From contig JBGPCZ010000004.1 in NCBI GenBank assembly GCA_041482015.1, forward strand, positions 1 to 64,000: DNA of 64,000 nucleotides, given 5' to 3'. A program made the position numbers and the translations under genes. A model generated the notes under the pieces. It saw nothing but the letters and a program-made list of their open reading frames with translations. It was not told the origin of the DNA and did no database searches. The stretch is from JACQFK01 sp041482015. Its GTDB lineage: Bacteria; Planctomycetota; MHYJ01; JACPRB01. Positions 51,657-59,164 of the stretch are shown here, in pieces. How positions within the stretch are numbered: the first letter of the stretch is position 1; the number at the start of each line of letters is the position of its first letter.

Positions 51657-52328
51657 TCACTTGAGCTGGTCGCCGAAGACCTTCTTGAACTTCTCGACCT
51701 TCGGGGCGATGACGAGCTGGCAGTAGCGCTCGTCGGGGTTGAGCTTGAAGTAGTTCTGGTGGTAGTCCTCCGCCTTGAAGAACTTCGTGAACGGGCTGAT
51801 CTCGGTGACGATCGGCCCGTTGAAAGCGCCGGCGGCGTCCAGCTCCTTCTTGTACTTCTCCGCGAGCGCCTTCTGCCCGTCGCCGTGATAGAAGACCACC
51901 GACCGGTACTGCGTCCCCGAGTCGTGGCCCTGGCGGTTGAGCGTGGTCGGGTCGTGCGTCTTCCAGAAGACCTCGAGCAGCTTCGCGAAGGAGATCTTGG
52001 ACGGGTCGTACGTGATATGGCAGACCTCGGCGTGGCCGGTCTCGCCGCTGCAAACCATCCGGTAGGTCGGGTTCTCCACCTTCCCGCCCGAGTAGCCCGA
52101 CTCGACCGAGACGACGCCCTTCAGATCCTGGAAGACCGCCTCCACGCACCAGAAGCAGCCCTCGCCGAACGTGGCGCGCTCGAGGCCGGAGGGCGCGGGC
52201 GCCGGCGGGACGGGTGGCGGGAGCGGAGGCGGCGCTTTCAGATTCATGGAGGGACCCGGCGGCTCCTGTTTCTTTTCCGCGCACGCGGCCAGGGCGAGAA
52301 GGCCGGCGACGATCAGCAGGCGTCTCAT
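51657..52328 (-). CDS. msrA: Peptide methionine sulfoxide reductase MsrA, lipoprotein form
   Basis: A 223-residue enzyme that reduces methionine-S-sulfoxide in proteins. The N-terminus has a lipobox (LLALAAC at 10-16) and a proline-rich spacer, so it is anchored outside the cytoplasm. The active site GEGCFWCVEAVF holds Cys58 and Cys61, and later motifs GYSGGKVENPTY, GHAEVCHITYDP and HDPTTLNRQGHDSGTQYRS are typical of MsrA. The catalytic residue is Cys, not Sec. It heads a minus-strand group with the selenocysteine membrane protein (43 bases downstream) and the thioredoxin-like gene, and is divergent from selD. Confidence 0.92.
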   Translation of the reverse strand: MRRLLIVAGLLALAACAEKKQEPPGPSMNLKAPPPLPPPVPPAPAPSGLERATFGEGCFWCVEAVFQDLKGVVSVESGYSGGKVENPTYRMVCSGETGHAEVCHITYDPSKISFAKLLEVFWKTHDPTTLNRQGHDSGTQYRSVVFYHGDGQKALAEKYKKELDAAGAFNGPIVTEISPFTKFFKAEDYHQNYFKLNPDERYCQLVIAPKVEKFKKVFGDQLK

Positions 52329-52414
52329 TCCAGTTCTTATAACACCGGCAGGCCCGCGCCCATTCGAATAAATCGTTTCCATCCCGCGTTCAGAAGCGTA
52401 GAGTACCCCTCGCC

Positions 52415-53461
52415 ATGACCTCCTGCGACATCTGGAGCCAGGCCAAGAGCGGCGGCTGAGCCGCCAAGCTGAGCCCGCAGGTCCTGCGGGAGCTCGTCCA
52501 ATCGATCTCGCCGAAGGGTCACCCCGACCTCCTGGTCGGCCTGAACCCGTCGGACGACGCGGCGGTCTACCGCGTGACCGACGAGATCGCGATGGTCCAG
52601 ACGGTCGACTTCATCACCCCCATCTACCACGACCCTTACCTGTACGGACAGATCGCGGCGGCGAACTCGCTCTCGGACGTCTGGGCGATGGGCGGCCGGC
52701 CCGTCACCGCGATGAACATCTGCTGCTTCCCCGCCAAGGGAGTGGACACGGAGACGCTCGCGAAGATCCTCCAGGGCGGCCTTTCCAAGATCGAGGAAGG
52801 GGGCGCGGTGCTCGTCGGCGGCCACTCCGTCCGCGACGACGAGCTCAAGTACGGCTGCTCGGTCACCGGCTTCATCCACCCGAAGAAGATCGCCCTGAAG
52901 GGCGGCGCGAAGGCGGGCGACCGGCTGATCCTCACCAAGCCCCTCGGGAGCGGCGTCCACGTCACGGGAGCCAAGCGCGGCCTCCTCCCCGACGAGAAAC
53001 TGCGTCGCGTCATGGAGACGCTCGCCCAGCTCAACAAGACGGCCGGCGAGACGATGATGGAATTCGAGGTCCGCGGGGCGACCGACATCACGGGCTTCGG
53101 CCTGGGCGGCCACGGCCTCGAGATGGCCCGCATCGCCCGGCTCGGTTTCCGAATCCACGCGGACTCGCTGCCCCTCTTCCCCGACACGATCCCGCTCCTC
53201 GAACAGGGCCTGACGACGGGCGCCACCCCGGGCAACCTCGCGCTCATCCGGGACGGGATGAAGTACGACGCGGCCGTCACGGTGGCCGAGCAGGGCCTTT
53301 TCAGTGATCCGCAGACGTCGGGCGGGCTCCTGATCGCGATCCGCGCGAAGGATGCGGAGGCCCTTCTCAAGACGCTCCACGAGCGCGGGGTGAAGGACGC
53401 GAGGATCATCGGCGAGGCATTCGCCGCCGACACGCCCCACCTCCACGTGGTGAAAGGATAG
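52415..53461 (+). CDS. selD: Selenide, water dikinase SelD, itself a selenoprotein (Sec15)
   Basis: A 348-residue enzyme that makes selenophosphate from selenide and ATP, the selenium donor for selenocysteine synthesis. The frame runs through TGA at 52457-52459, giving KSGGUAAKLSPQVL, where U aligns with the catalytic Cys17 of E. coli SelD. The second cysteine of the E. coli GCGCK motif is Ala here. ATP-binding and family motifs follow: NPSDDAAVY near 46, IAAANSLSDVWAMGG near 80 and GGHSVRDDELKYG near 135. Full-length homology on both sides shows the UGA is decoded. A hairpin with a GTC loop follows it. The gene is divergent from msrA and five bases from the peroxidase gene. Confidence 0.92.
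52474..52490 (+). promoter_or_regulatory. Bacterial SECIS hairpin of selD
   Basis: CCCGCAG (52474-52480), loop GTC and CTGCGGG (52484-52490) form a perfect 7-bp stem. The loop starts 22 bases after the UGA. The upper part, GCAGGTCCTGC, closely resembles the GCAGGTCTGC tip of the E. coli fdhF element. Confidence 0.75.
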
Positions 53462-53466
53462 GACCC

Positions 53467-53949
53467 ATGACGCAAGAATCCTTCTACGCGCTTAAGACGA
53501 AGAGCCTGGACGGCAGGGCTTCCGACCTCAAGGACTATGCCGGCAAGGTCACGCTCGTCGTCAACGTCGCGAGCGAGTGTGGGTTCACGCCGCAGTACAA
53601 GGGCCTCGAGAAGCTCCACGGCGAGCTCAAGGACCGGGGCTTCGCGGTCCTGGGGTTCCCGAGCAACGACTTCGGCGGGCAGGAACCCGGCACGGCCGAG
53701 GAGATCCAGTCCTTCTGCTCCACGAAGTACCAGGTCACTTTCCCGATGTTCGAGAAGGGGGTGACCAAGGCAGGCGGCGGCCAGTCCGCGGTCTTCGCGA
53801 ATCTCCAGGCGCAGTCGAAGGAGCTCCCCGACTGGAACTTCTGCAAGTACCTGGTCGGGAAGGACGGCCAGGTGGTGAAGTTCTTCAGGAGCAAGGTCAA
53901 GCCCGACGACCCGGGCCTGCGCAAGGAAATCGAGGCCGCCCTCGGGTAG
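53467..53949 (+). CDS. Glutathione peroxidase family protein, cysteine type
   Basis: A 160-residue GPx-fold thiol peroxidase. The catalytic tetrad is visible: Cys38 in NVASECGFTPQY, Gln in GFPSNDFGGQEPG near 73, and Trp and Asn in DWNF near 126. The peroxidatic residue is Cys, although neighbouring genes use Sec. It reduces hydroperoxides in the cytosol, probably with thioredoxin. It starts five bases after selD, so it may share that transcript, and lies 42 bases before the selenocysteine peroxiredoxin. Confidence 0.92.
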   Translation: MTQESFYALKTKSLDGRASDLKDYAGKVTLVVNVASECGFTPQYKGLEKLHGELKDRGFAVLGFPSNDFGGQEPGTAEEIQSFCSTKYQVTFPMFEKGVTKAGGGQSAVFANLQAQSKELPDWNFCKYLVGKDGQVVKFFRSKVKPDDPGLRKEIEAALG

Positions 53950-53991
53950 CCGGCGTATACCAGTGATCAGGACACGAAAGGAAGAACCCTT

Positions 53992-54543
53992 ATGAGGACC
54001 GCTCTCGCGCTCTGCCTGCTGGCCGCGACGCAGGCCGTCGACCTCAAGGTGGGCGACGCCGCGCCGAAGTTCGAGTCGACCGACGACGCCGGCAAGGCGT
54101 GGAAGTCCGACGAGCACGTCGGGAAGAAGATCCTGGTCGTCTACTTCTTCCCAGCCGCCTTCACCGGCGGCTGAACCAAGCAGGCCTGCGGGTACCGCGA
54201 CGACATGAAGTCGTTCGCGGACAAGGACGTCGACGTGATCGGCGTCTCGGGCGACACGGTCAAGACGCAGGAGGCGTTCAAGAAATTCCACAAGCTGACC
54301 TTCACGCTCCTCGCCGACGAGAAGGGCGAGGTCGGCAAGGCGTTCGGTGTGCCGGTCAGCAAGGGCGGCACGGCGAAGGCGAAGGTCGACGACAATGACG
54401 AGGAGTTCATCCGCGGCGTGACGCTCAAGCGGTGGACATTCGTCCTGGGCAAGGACGGCAAGGTCGCCTACAAGAACACCGAGATCAAGACGCCGGCCGA
54501 GGACAGCAAGGCCGTGCTCGAGGTCATCGCGAAGCTCAAATGA
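53992..54543 (+). CDS. Secreted selenocysteine peroxiredoxin, BCP/AhpC-like (Sec61)
   Basis: A 183-residue peroxidase with an N-terminal signal peptide (ALALCLLAATQA). TGA at 54172-54174 falls in FPAAFTGGUTKQACG, exactly at the peroxidatic position of the PxxxTxxC motif, with Cys66 five residues later as the resolving residue, a BCP-type arrangement. The frame continues to the normal peroxiredoxin C-terminus (TLLADEKGEVGKAFGV, KRWTFVLGKDGKVAYK). Without read-through only 60 residues would be made. Sec at this site is known in some bacterial peroxiredoxins. It sits between the GPx gene and a transglutaminase-like gene, whose ATG overlaps its stop codon. Confidence 0.9.
54195..54220 (+). promoter_or_regulatory. 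Candidate SECIS hairpin of the peroxiredoxin
   Basis: CCGCGACGAC (54195-54204), loop ATGAA and GTCGTTCGCGG (54210-54220) form a 10-bp stem with one unpaired T. The loop begins 31 bases after the UGA, farther than in the other three elements, and its first two bases are not G. A shorter GCAGGCCTGC hairpin lies closer to the UGA, so the assignment is less sure. Confidence 0.45.
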
Positions 54544-55592
54544 AGCCGGCGTTGCTCCCACTCCTGGCCCTGGCGCTGGCGTCCTGCGACGGCTCCAGGC
54601 CGCCGACGGCGAAGGGCGGCGTTCCGGCCGAGCTGTGCCCGTGCGGCGCGGACCCCAATCGCGCCCAGATCGTTTCGAAAGAGTTCCTGAAGCCCGGCGA
54701 CAGCCGCACGTTCTCGATCGAGTACGTCGGCCGCGTGGCAGAGATCCCCGCGGGAACGAAGAAGGTCCGACTGTGGTTCCCCGTCCCGCAGGACACGAAT
54801 GTCCAGTCGATCAAGAACTTCACCTTCTCGAAGCCGCCGAAGCTCGGGAACGAGGCGAAGTACGGGAACAGGATCGCCTATTGGGAGATCGAGAACCCCG
54901 CGGGACCGGTCGAGATCACGATGAAGTTCGACGTCACGCGGATCGAGATCAAGACCGACCTGGCGGCGCTGAAGGACGAGGGACGCGACGAGGTGGGCTC
55001 GTTCGACGTCTTCCGCCGGGCCGACCGCCTCGTCCTCGTGGACAGCGGGACGGGGAAGCTCTCCGATGGCGTCTGCCAGGGGAAGACCTCGACGCTCGAC
55101 AAGGCGCGGGCGATCTATGACCACGTGGTCTCGAAGATGACCTACGACAAGAACCACGAGGGCTGGGGGCGGGGCTCGACGAAGCACGCGTGCGAGGTGG
55201 GAAAGGGCAACTGCACCGACTTCCACGCCCTTTTCAACTCGCTCTGCCGCTCCCAGGCGATCGCGAGCGGATTCGAGATCGGGCTCTACCTCCCTTATGA
55301 GCGGAAGTCCGACGAGAAGCCCGGGAGCTACCACTGCTGGGCGCTCTTCCGCCTGCCCGGGAAGACGTGGGTGCCGGTCGACTGCTCGGAGGCGAGCCGC
55401 GCCCCCGCGCGGCGCGACTATTTCTTCGGGAGCCTGACGTCCAACCGCGTGACGCTCTCCACGGGCCGCGACCTCACGCTGGCGCCCGAGCAGGAGGGTG
55501 CGCCCCTCAACTTCTTCCTCGAGCCCTACGCCGAGGCGGACGGCAGGCCGGTAGTGGCCGCGAAGACCTGGTCGTTCAAGGACCTGGATTGA
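54540..55592 (+). CDS. Transglutaminase-like lipoprotein
   Basis: A 350-residue exported protein with lipobox ALASC near 15 and an unusual CPCG motif near 32. The C-terminal half is a transglutaminase-like cysteine-protease fold with all three catalytic residues: Cys in GNCTDFHALF near 224, His in SYHCWALF near 264 and Asp in WVPVDCSEA near 280. Such domains act as proteases or peptide-crosslinking enzymes outside the cytoplasm. The ATG overlaps the peroxiredoxin stop codon (54540-54543), so it is co-translated. Substrate unknown. Confidence 0.8.
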   Translation: MKPALLPLLALALASCDGSRPPTAKGGVPAELCPCGADPNRAQIVSKEFLKPGDSRTFSIEYVGRVAEIPAGTKKVRLWFPVPQDTNVQSIKNFTFSKPPKLGNEAKYGNRIAYWEIENPAGPVEITMKFDVTRIEIKTDLAALKDEGRDEVGSFDVFRRADRLVLVDSGTGKLSDGVCQGKTSTLDKARAIYDHVVSKMTYDKNHEGWGRGSTKHACEVGKGNCTDFHALFNSLCRSQAIASGFEIGLYLPYERKSDEKPGSYHCWALFRLPGKTWVPVDCSEASRAPARRDYFFGSLTSNRVTLSTGRDLTLAPEQEGAPLNFFLEPYAEADGRPVVAAKTWSFKDLD

Positions 55593-55601
55593 CGGGCGCG
55601 A

Positions 55602-56762
55602 TCAGACCGCGGTGACCGGCACGCGGTGCCAGCCGTTGTAGAGGTACCCTTTGAAGTTCCACGGCGCCGCCTCGGGCTGCGTGACGCCGCGCGAATCCGT
55701 GGCGCGCACCGCGAGGGTCCGCGCGCCCTTCGCCACCCCGACCTCCGCCTCCCAGAGACGCCACGTCCAGGGCGCGTCCTTCCCCTCGAGCGACGCGTCC
55801 GTCCATGTCGCGCCGCCGTCCGCCGTGACCTGCACCTTCGAGAGCGGGGCGGGGGAAAGCGCGTAGCCGCGGACCTTCACCTTCCCCTCCGCGACCTCCG
55901 CGCCCGCGCGCGGGCTGCAGATGGCCGAGCTGATCGCGTACTCGAGGATCGGCTCCTTCTCCTCCCATTTCACGGTCTCCGCCGTGACCTCCGGCGGGAA
56001 GAGCTTGTAGTCGCGCGCCGAGTAGGGGTTGTCGCTCGTCCGGTCGCTCACGACGATCCGGCCCAGCCACTTCACGCTCCGCGCGCCGACGTAGCCGGGC
56101 ACGATCGTCCGGGCCGGCGCGCCGTGCTCCGCCGCGAGCGGCCGGCCGTTCATCTCCACCGCGACCAGCGTCTCCGCCCGCATCGCCTTCTCGAGGGGGA
56201 TCGCCGCGCCGAACCGGGACTTCTTCCCCGCGAACATCGGCTCGTCGAGGCCCTCGAACCAGGCGAAGCGCGCGCCGTTCTTCACGCCGGCGCGGAAGAG
56301 GAGCTCCGCGAGGCGCGGGCCGCGCCACTCCGCGTTCCCGATCGCGCCCGCGTCCCACTGGACCCCCGCGATCGGCTTCGTCTTCGCGTGCTCGATCCGG
56401 CGGTTCCCCGCGCACTGGAGCGTCGCCGCGACGGTCGAGCTCCCGAACTCGCCCTTCAGCCGATCGAGCGGGATCGAAAGCGGCCGCTCGACCATCCCTT
56501 CCACCGAGAGGCTCCAGTGGGCCGGGTCGACGACCGGGACCGGCCCGTGCGAGCGGACGTAGAAGTGCGGAAGCGGCGTGATCCAGGAGGTCGACAAGTG
56601 CTCGAGGGCGGGCTCCGCGTTGAACGGAGTCTCCATCCGGGTCAGGAGCTCCTTCGCGCCGTCCGCCTCCCGCGCCGGGATCGAACAGCCGGGGAATCCC
56701 AGCAGCGCCAGCACGCCGCCCGCACCGGCCGCCTTGAGGATCTCCCGCCGGGTCGGTCTCAT
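55602..56762 (-). CDS. Sulfite oxidase-family molybdopterin oxidoreductase with Tat signal
   Basis: A 386-residue enzyme with a twin-arginine leader (TRREILKAAGAGGVLALL at 4-21). The molybdenum-ligating cysteine is in TLQCAGNRR at residue 117, and the two-domain order of a SUOX fold then a Mo-co dimerisation domain (ISSAICSPRAGAEV onward from about 285) matches the sulfite oxidase family rather than the short MsrP type. It probably oxidises sulfite or reduces an S- or N-oxide in the periplasm, passing electrons to a cytochrome. It lies six bases downstream of the cupredoxin gene on the same strand. Confidence 0.85.
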   Translation of the reverse strand: MRPTRREILKAAGAGGVLALLGFPGCSIPAREADGAKELLTRMETPFNAEPALEHLSTSWITPLPHFYVRSHGPVPVVDPAHWSLSVEGMVERPLSIPLDRLKGEFGSSTVAATLQCAGNRRIEHAKTKPIAGVQWDAGAIGNAEWRGPRLAELLFRAGVKNGARFAWFEGLDEPMFAGKKSRFGAAIPLEKAMRAETLVAVEMNGRPLAAEHGAPARTIVPGYVGARSVKWLGRIVVSDRTSDNPYSARDYKLFPPEVTAETVKWEEKEPILEYAISSAICSPRAGAEVAEGKVKVRGYALSPAPLSKVQVTADGGATWTDASLEGKDAPWTWRLWEAEVGVAKGARTLAVRATDSRGVTQPEAAPWNFKGYLYNGWHRVPVTAV

Positions 56763-56768
56763 GGAGTT

Positions 56769-57509
56769 CTACTGCTGTTTGTCCTGGTAGACGAACTCGA
56801 CCTTCTTCGACTCGCCGGCCGCAACCTTGACCGTCATCGTCGCCGTGTCCGCCGCGAACCGCGGGGACTCGTGCTTCACCGAAAGCTCGTACTCGCCGGG
56901 CGGAAGGCCCTTGATGGTGAACGACCCGTCCTCCCGGGTGACCGCGAAGTAGGGATGATCCAGGACGTGGACGTAACCCAGCATCCACGGATGGAGGACG
57001 CACCGGAGATCGACCTTGAACTCGGGCTTCTCGAAGACCTTCTCGAGCTTGCCGCCCTTGACCGACATGCCCTCGTTGAACGGCTTGTTCTTGAACGGAT
57101 TGCAGAGCACATTGTGGAGGGTCGCGTCGCTGTTGCGGATCTCCAGCGTCTGCCCGACCATCAGCGCGACCACGTGGGGGGTGTAGGTGCAGCCGACCTG
57201 GTCGATGACGACGGGCGTCTTGGGCGCCTCGAACGTCATTCCCTCGAGCCCCTTGGAGACGTAGACCAGCACGTTGGTGAACGTGTCATCGTCGCCGTTC
57301 TTCCCGAAGACCCATTTCTCCTCGAGCGGCGCCTTGCCCGCGCACGCCTCCTTGCAGAAGGCCTGGGCGAGCATGCCCTCGTTGGGCTTGCGCTCGGGCT
57401 TCGGCCCCTTGAATTTCACGACCCCGGTGACCGTGCCGGTTTCCTTGCTCTCCTGGGCGGAGGCCGGAAGCACCACCAGCAAGGTCGCCAGGATCCGGAA
57501 GGACTTCAT
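56769..57509 (-). CDS. Exported cupredoxin-like protein with carboxypeptidase-regulatory-like domain
   Basis: A 246-residue protein with signal peptide (ILATLLVVLPASA). Residues about 60-190 resemble a cupredoxin: a possible copper set of His in DATLHNVLC near 127 and Cys, His and Met in RCVLHPWMLGY near 165-172. The C-terminal part (DGSFTIKGLPPGEYELSV) is a carboxypeptidase-regulatory-like beta-sandwich. It probably carries electrons between the PQQ-type dehydrogenase upstream and the sulfite-oxidase-type enzyme downstream, by inference from position. I chose ATG 57509 with GGAG ten bases upstream. Confidence 0.7.
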   Translation of the reverse strand: MKSFRILATLLVVLPASAQESKETGTVTGVVKFKGPKPERKPNEGMLAQAFCKEACAGKAPLEEKWVFGKNGDDDTFTNVLVYVSKGLEGMTFEAPKTPVVIDQVGCTYTPHVVALMVGQTLEIRNSDATLHNVLCNPFKNKPFNEGMSVKGGKLEKVFEKPEFKVDLRCVLHPWMLGYVHVLDHPYFAVTREDGSFTIKGLPPGEYELSVKHESPRFAADTATMTVKVAAGESKKVEFVYQDKQQ

Positions 57510-57547
57510 CACTCTATCTCCACCGATCACCCGGTCTCCCATGGAAC

Positions 57548-57582
57548 GACGGCGGGCCGGAGAGGTTCTCCGGCCCGCCGTC
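57548..57582 (-). terminator. Strong hairpin between dehydrogenase and cupredoxin genes
   Basis: GACGGCGGGCCGGAGA (57548-57563) pairs perfectly with its complement at 57567-57582 around a three-base loop, a 16-bp stem. It lies 18 bases after the stop codon of the PQQ-type dehydrogenase gene. No T-run follows on the minus strand, so it may terminate only partly or protect the upstream mRNA. Confidence 0.65.
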
Positions 57583-57599
57583 CTAGAAGGCGAGTCGAC

Positions 57600-59000
57600 C
57601 TACTTGCCCGGGGGCGGGGTCTTCGCCCCGGCCGGCACCTTGTCCGCCGAGACGATCTTCCAGACCGAGCCCGGCTTGATGTCGGGGATGAACGGGCCGT
57701 ACTGGCTGGTCATGCTGGTGGCGTAGACGTTGCCCTGCTCGTCCTCGCCGCCGGAGGAGAAGTGGAGCCCCGTGTGGAGGAGCGTCTCCATCTGCCACTT
57801 GCCGGCGCCGTCGCGCTTCAGGCCCCAGAAGCGGCCGCTGCCCCAGTCGCCCACGAAGTAGGTGCCGTCGAGGGACGGGCACTCGCTCCCGCGGTAGACG
57901 CCCATGCCGATGACGCAGATGCCATCCTTCTCGTGGTTGTACTCCGCGACCGGCAGGACGCCGATGACGGGCCACTTCTCGCCCGAGGTCTCCTTCTCGA
58001 TCGGGAACGGGTGGACGCCGCACATCCAGTTCCAGCCGTAGTTCTCGCCGCCCTTCGAGGAAGCGGGCTGGAAGTTGATCTCCTCCCAGATGTTCTGGCC
58101 GATGTCGGCGATGTAGAGATCGCCCGTCTTCCGGTCGAACGAGAAGGTCCAGGGGTTCCGGATGCCGTACGCCCAGATCTCAGGCTTGGAGCGCTGCTTG
58201 ATCTTCGAGAAATCCAGCTCGCTCTTGCCGAACAGCACCATGAGCTTGGGATCGGCGTAGCCGACGAACGGGTTGGTCGCGGGCACCTTGTAGGGGACGC
58301 TCTTGTCGCTCACGTCGATCCGGAGCATCTTGCCCATCCAGGTCGAGAGGTCGGGGCCGACGTCGAGGACGTCGCCCTCCCACCCGCCGTCGCCAACGCC
58401 GACGTAGAGATAGCCGTCGGGCCCGAACTTCACCTTGCCGCCGTGGTGGTTGCAGTACGGAAAGTCGATCCGCATGACCGGGCGCGCGGAGGCCATGTCG
58501 ACCTTGTTGGGGTCGCCCGCCGCGACCTTGTACTCGACGATCATCGTCGAGCCGTTGAACCACATGTCCGCGTAGCTGATGTACAGGAGCCCGTTCGACT
58601 TGAAGTTCGGGTGGAACTCCACGCAATAAAGCCCGCACTCCAGGAACTGCCAGCCGACGTTCGAGCGGTTGTCGTAGAACGGCTCGTCCAGGACCTTGCC
58701 GTTCTTGATGATCCGGATGACGCCGGGCCGCTCGCACACGAAGAGCCGGCCCGTGCCGTCCTTCGGACTCGCGATGTCGATCGGGTCGATGAAGCCGCCT
58801 GCGACCTCGACCAGCTGGACCTTCAGGTCGCCCGGCAGCTTGCCGCCCGGCCGCGCAACCTCGAGCTTCTGGGGATCGATCGCGGACATCATCCTCGGCG
58901 CGTCCTTGGGATTGGCCGGCGCCGGCTTCTCGGGCGCGACGGTGCATCCGAGCGCCGCCGCGAAGGCGAGCGAGGCGAGAAGGCTGCGAGCGTGACTCAT
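57600..59000 (-). CDS. PQQ-dependent sugar dehydrogenase-like lipoprotein
   Basis: A 466-residue exported protein with lipobox AALGC near 19. The six-bladed propeller of soluble glucose dehydrogenases is recognised from FIDPIDIASPKDGTGRLFVC near 70, NHHGGKVKFGPDGYLYVGVGDGG near 183, AYGIRNPWTFSFDRKTGDLY near 280 and SSGGEDEQGNVY near 425. It would oxidise sugars or similar compounds outside the cytoplasm and pass electrons to a copper or heme protein such as the cupredoxin downstream. PQQ synthesis genes are not in the window, so the cofactor is inferred. Confidence 0.8.
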   Translation of the reverse strand: MSHARSLLASLAFAAALGCTVAPEKPAPANPKDAPRMMSAIDPQKLEVARPGGKLPGDLKVQLVEVAGGFIDPIDIASPKDGTGRLFVCERPGVIRIIKNGKVLDEPFYDNRSNVGWQFLECGLYCVEFHPNFKSNGLLYISYADMWFNGSTMIVEYKVAAGDPNKVDMASARPVMRIDFPYCNHHGGKVKFGPDGYLYVGVGDGGWEGDVLDVGPDLSTWMGKMLRIDVSDKSVPYKVPATNPFVGYADPKLMVLFGKSELDFSKIKQRSKPEIWAYGIRNPWTFSFDRKTGDLYIADIGQNIWEEINFQPASSKGGENYGWNWMCGVHPFPIEKETSGEKWPVIGVLPVAEYNHEKDGICVIGMGVYRGSECPSLDGTYFVGDWGSGRFWGLKRDGAGKWQMETLLHTGLHFSSGGEDEQGNVYATSMTSQYGPFIPDIKPGSVWKIVSADKVPAGAKTPPPGK

Positions 59001-59164
59001 GACCAGTTCCTCCCTACGGTTACGTGGAGATCCGCTCTCAAGAGTGGACCCGGAGGGTATCAGTCCCCGGTCCCGGGTGTCAAGAAAAGCGGCCCACCCC
59101 CGAATTGTTAAGAGGGGTCCTTTTCACTTACCCCCGTCTTCGCTTTCGGGTAAGGTTATTGTCC
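59001..59164. promoter_or_regulatory. Divergent region between dehydrogenase and formate dehydrogenase genes
   Basis: A 164-base region holding the promoters of both divergent genes. It contains AATTGTTAAGAGGGGTCC then TTTTCACTTAC (from 59104), which may be a decayed relative of the GTTAAG palindromes, and the stretch GGTAAGGTTATTGTCC just before the fdnG ATG. No exact promoter elements are convincing. Confidence 0.35.

Noticed and set aside
52457..52459. TGA in selD as a sequencing error or pseudogene mark
   Set aside because: It falls exactly at the catalytic residue, a SECIS-like hairpin follows and the rest of the gene is intact; two neighbouring genes show the same pattern.
53467..53949. 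The glutathione peroxidase as a further selenoprotein
   Set aside because: Its peroxidatic residue is encoded as cysteine (SECGFTPQY) and there is no in-frame UGA.
55626..59111. Another long plus-strand open frame opposite the oxidoreductase genes
   Set aside because: Same reason: antisense to three well-supported genes, with low-complexity translation.
59001..59164. A selenocysteine tRNA gene near fdnG
   Set aside because: I looked for a long acceptor arm, a TCA anticodon loop and a GTTCGA-type T arm and found none.
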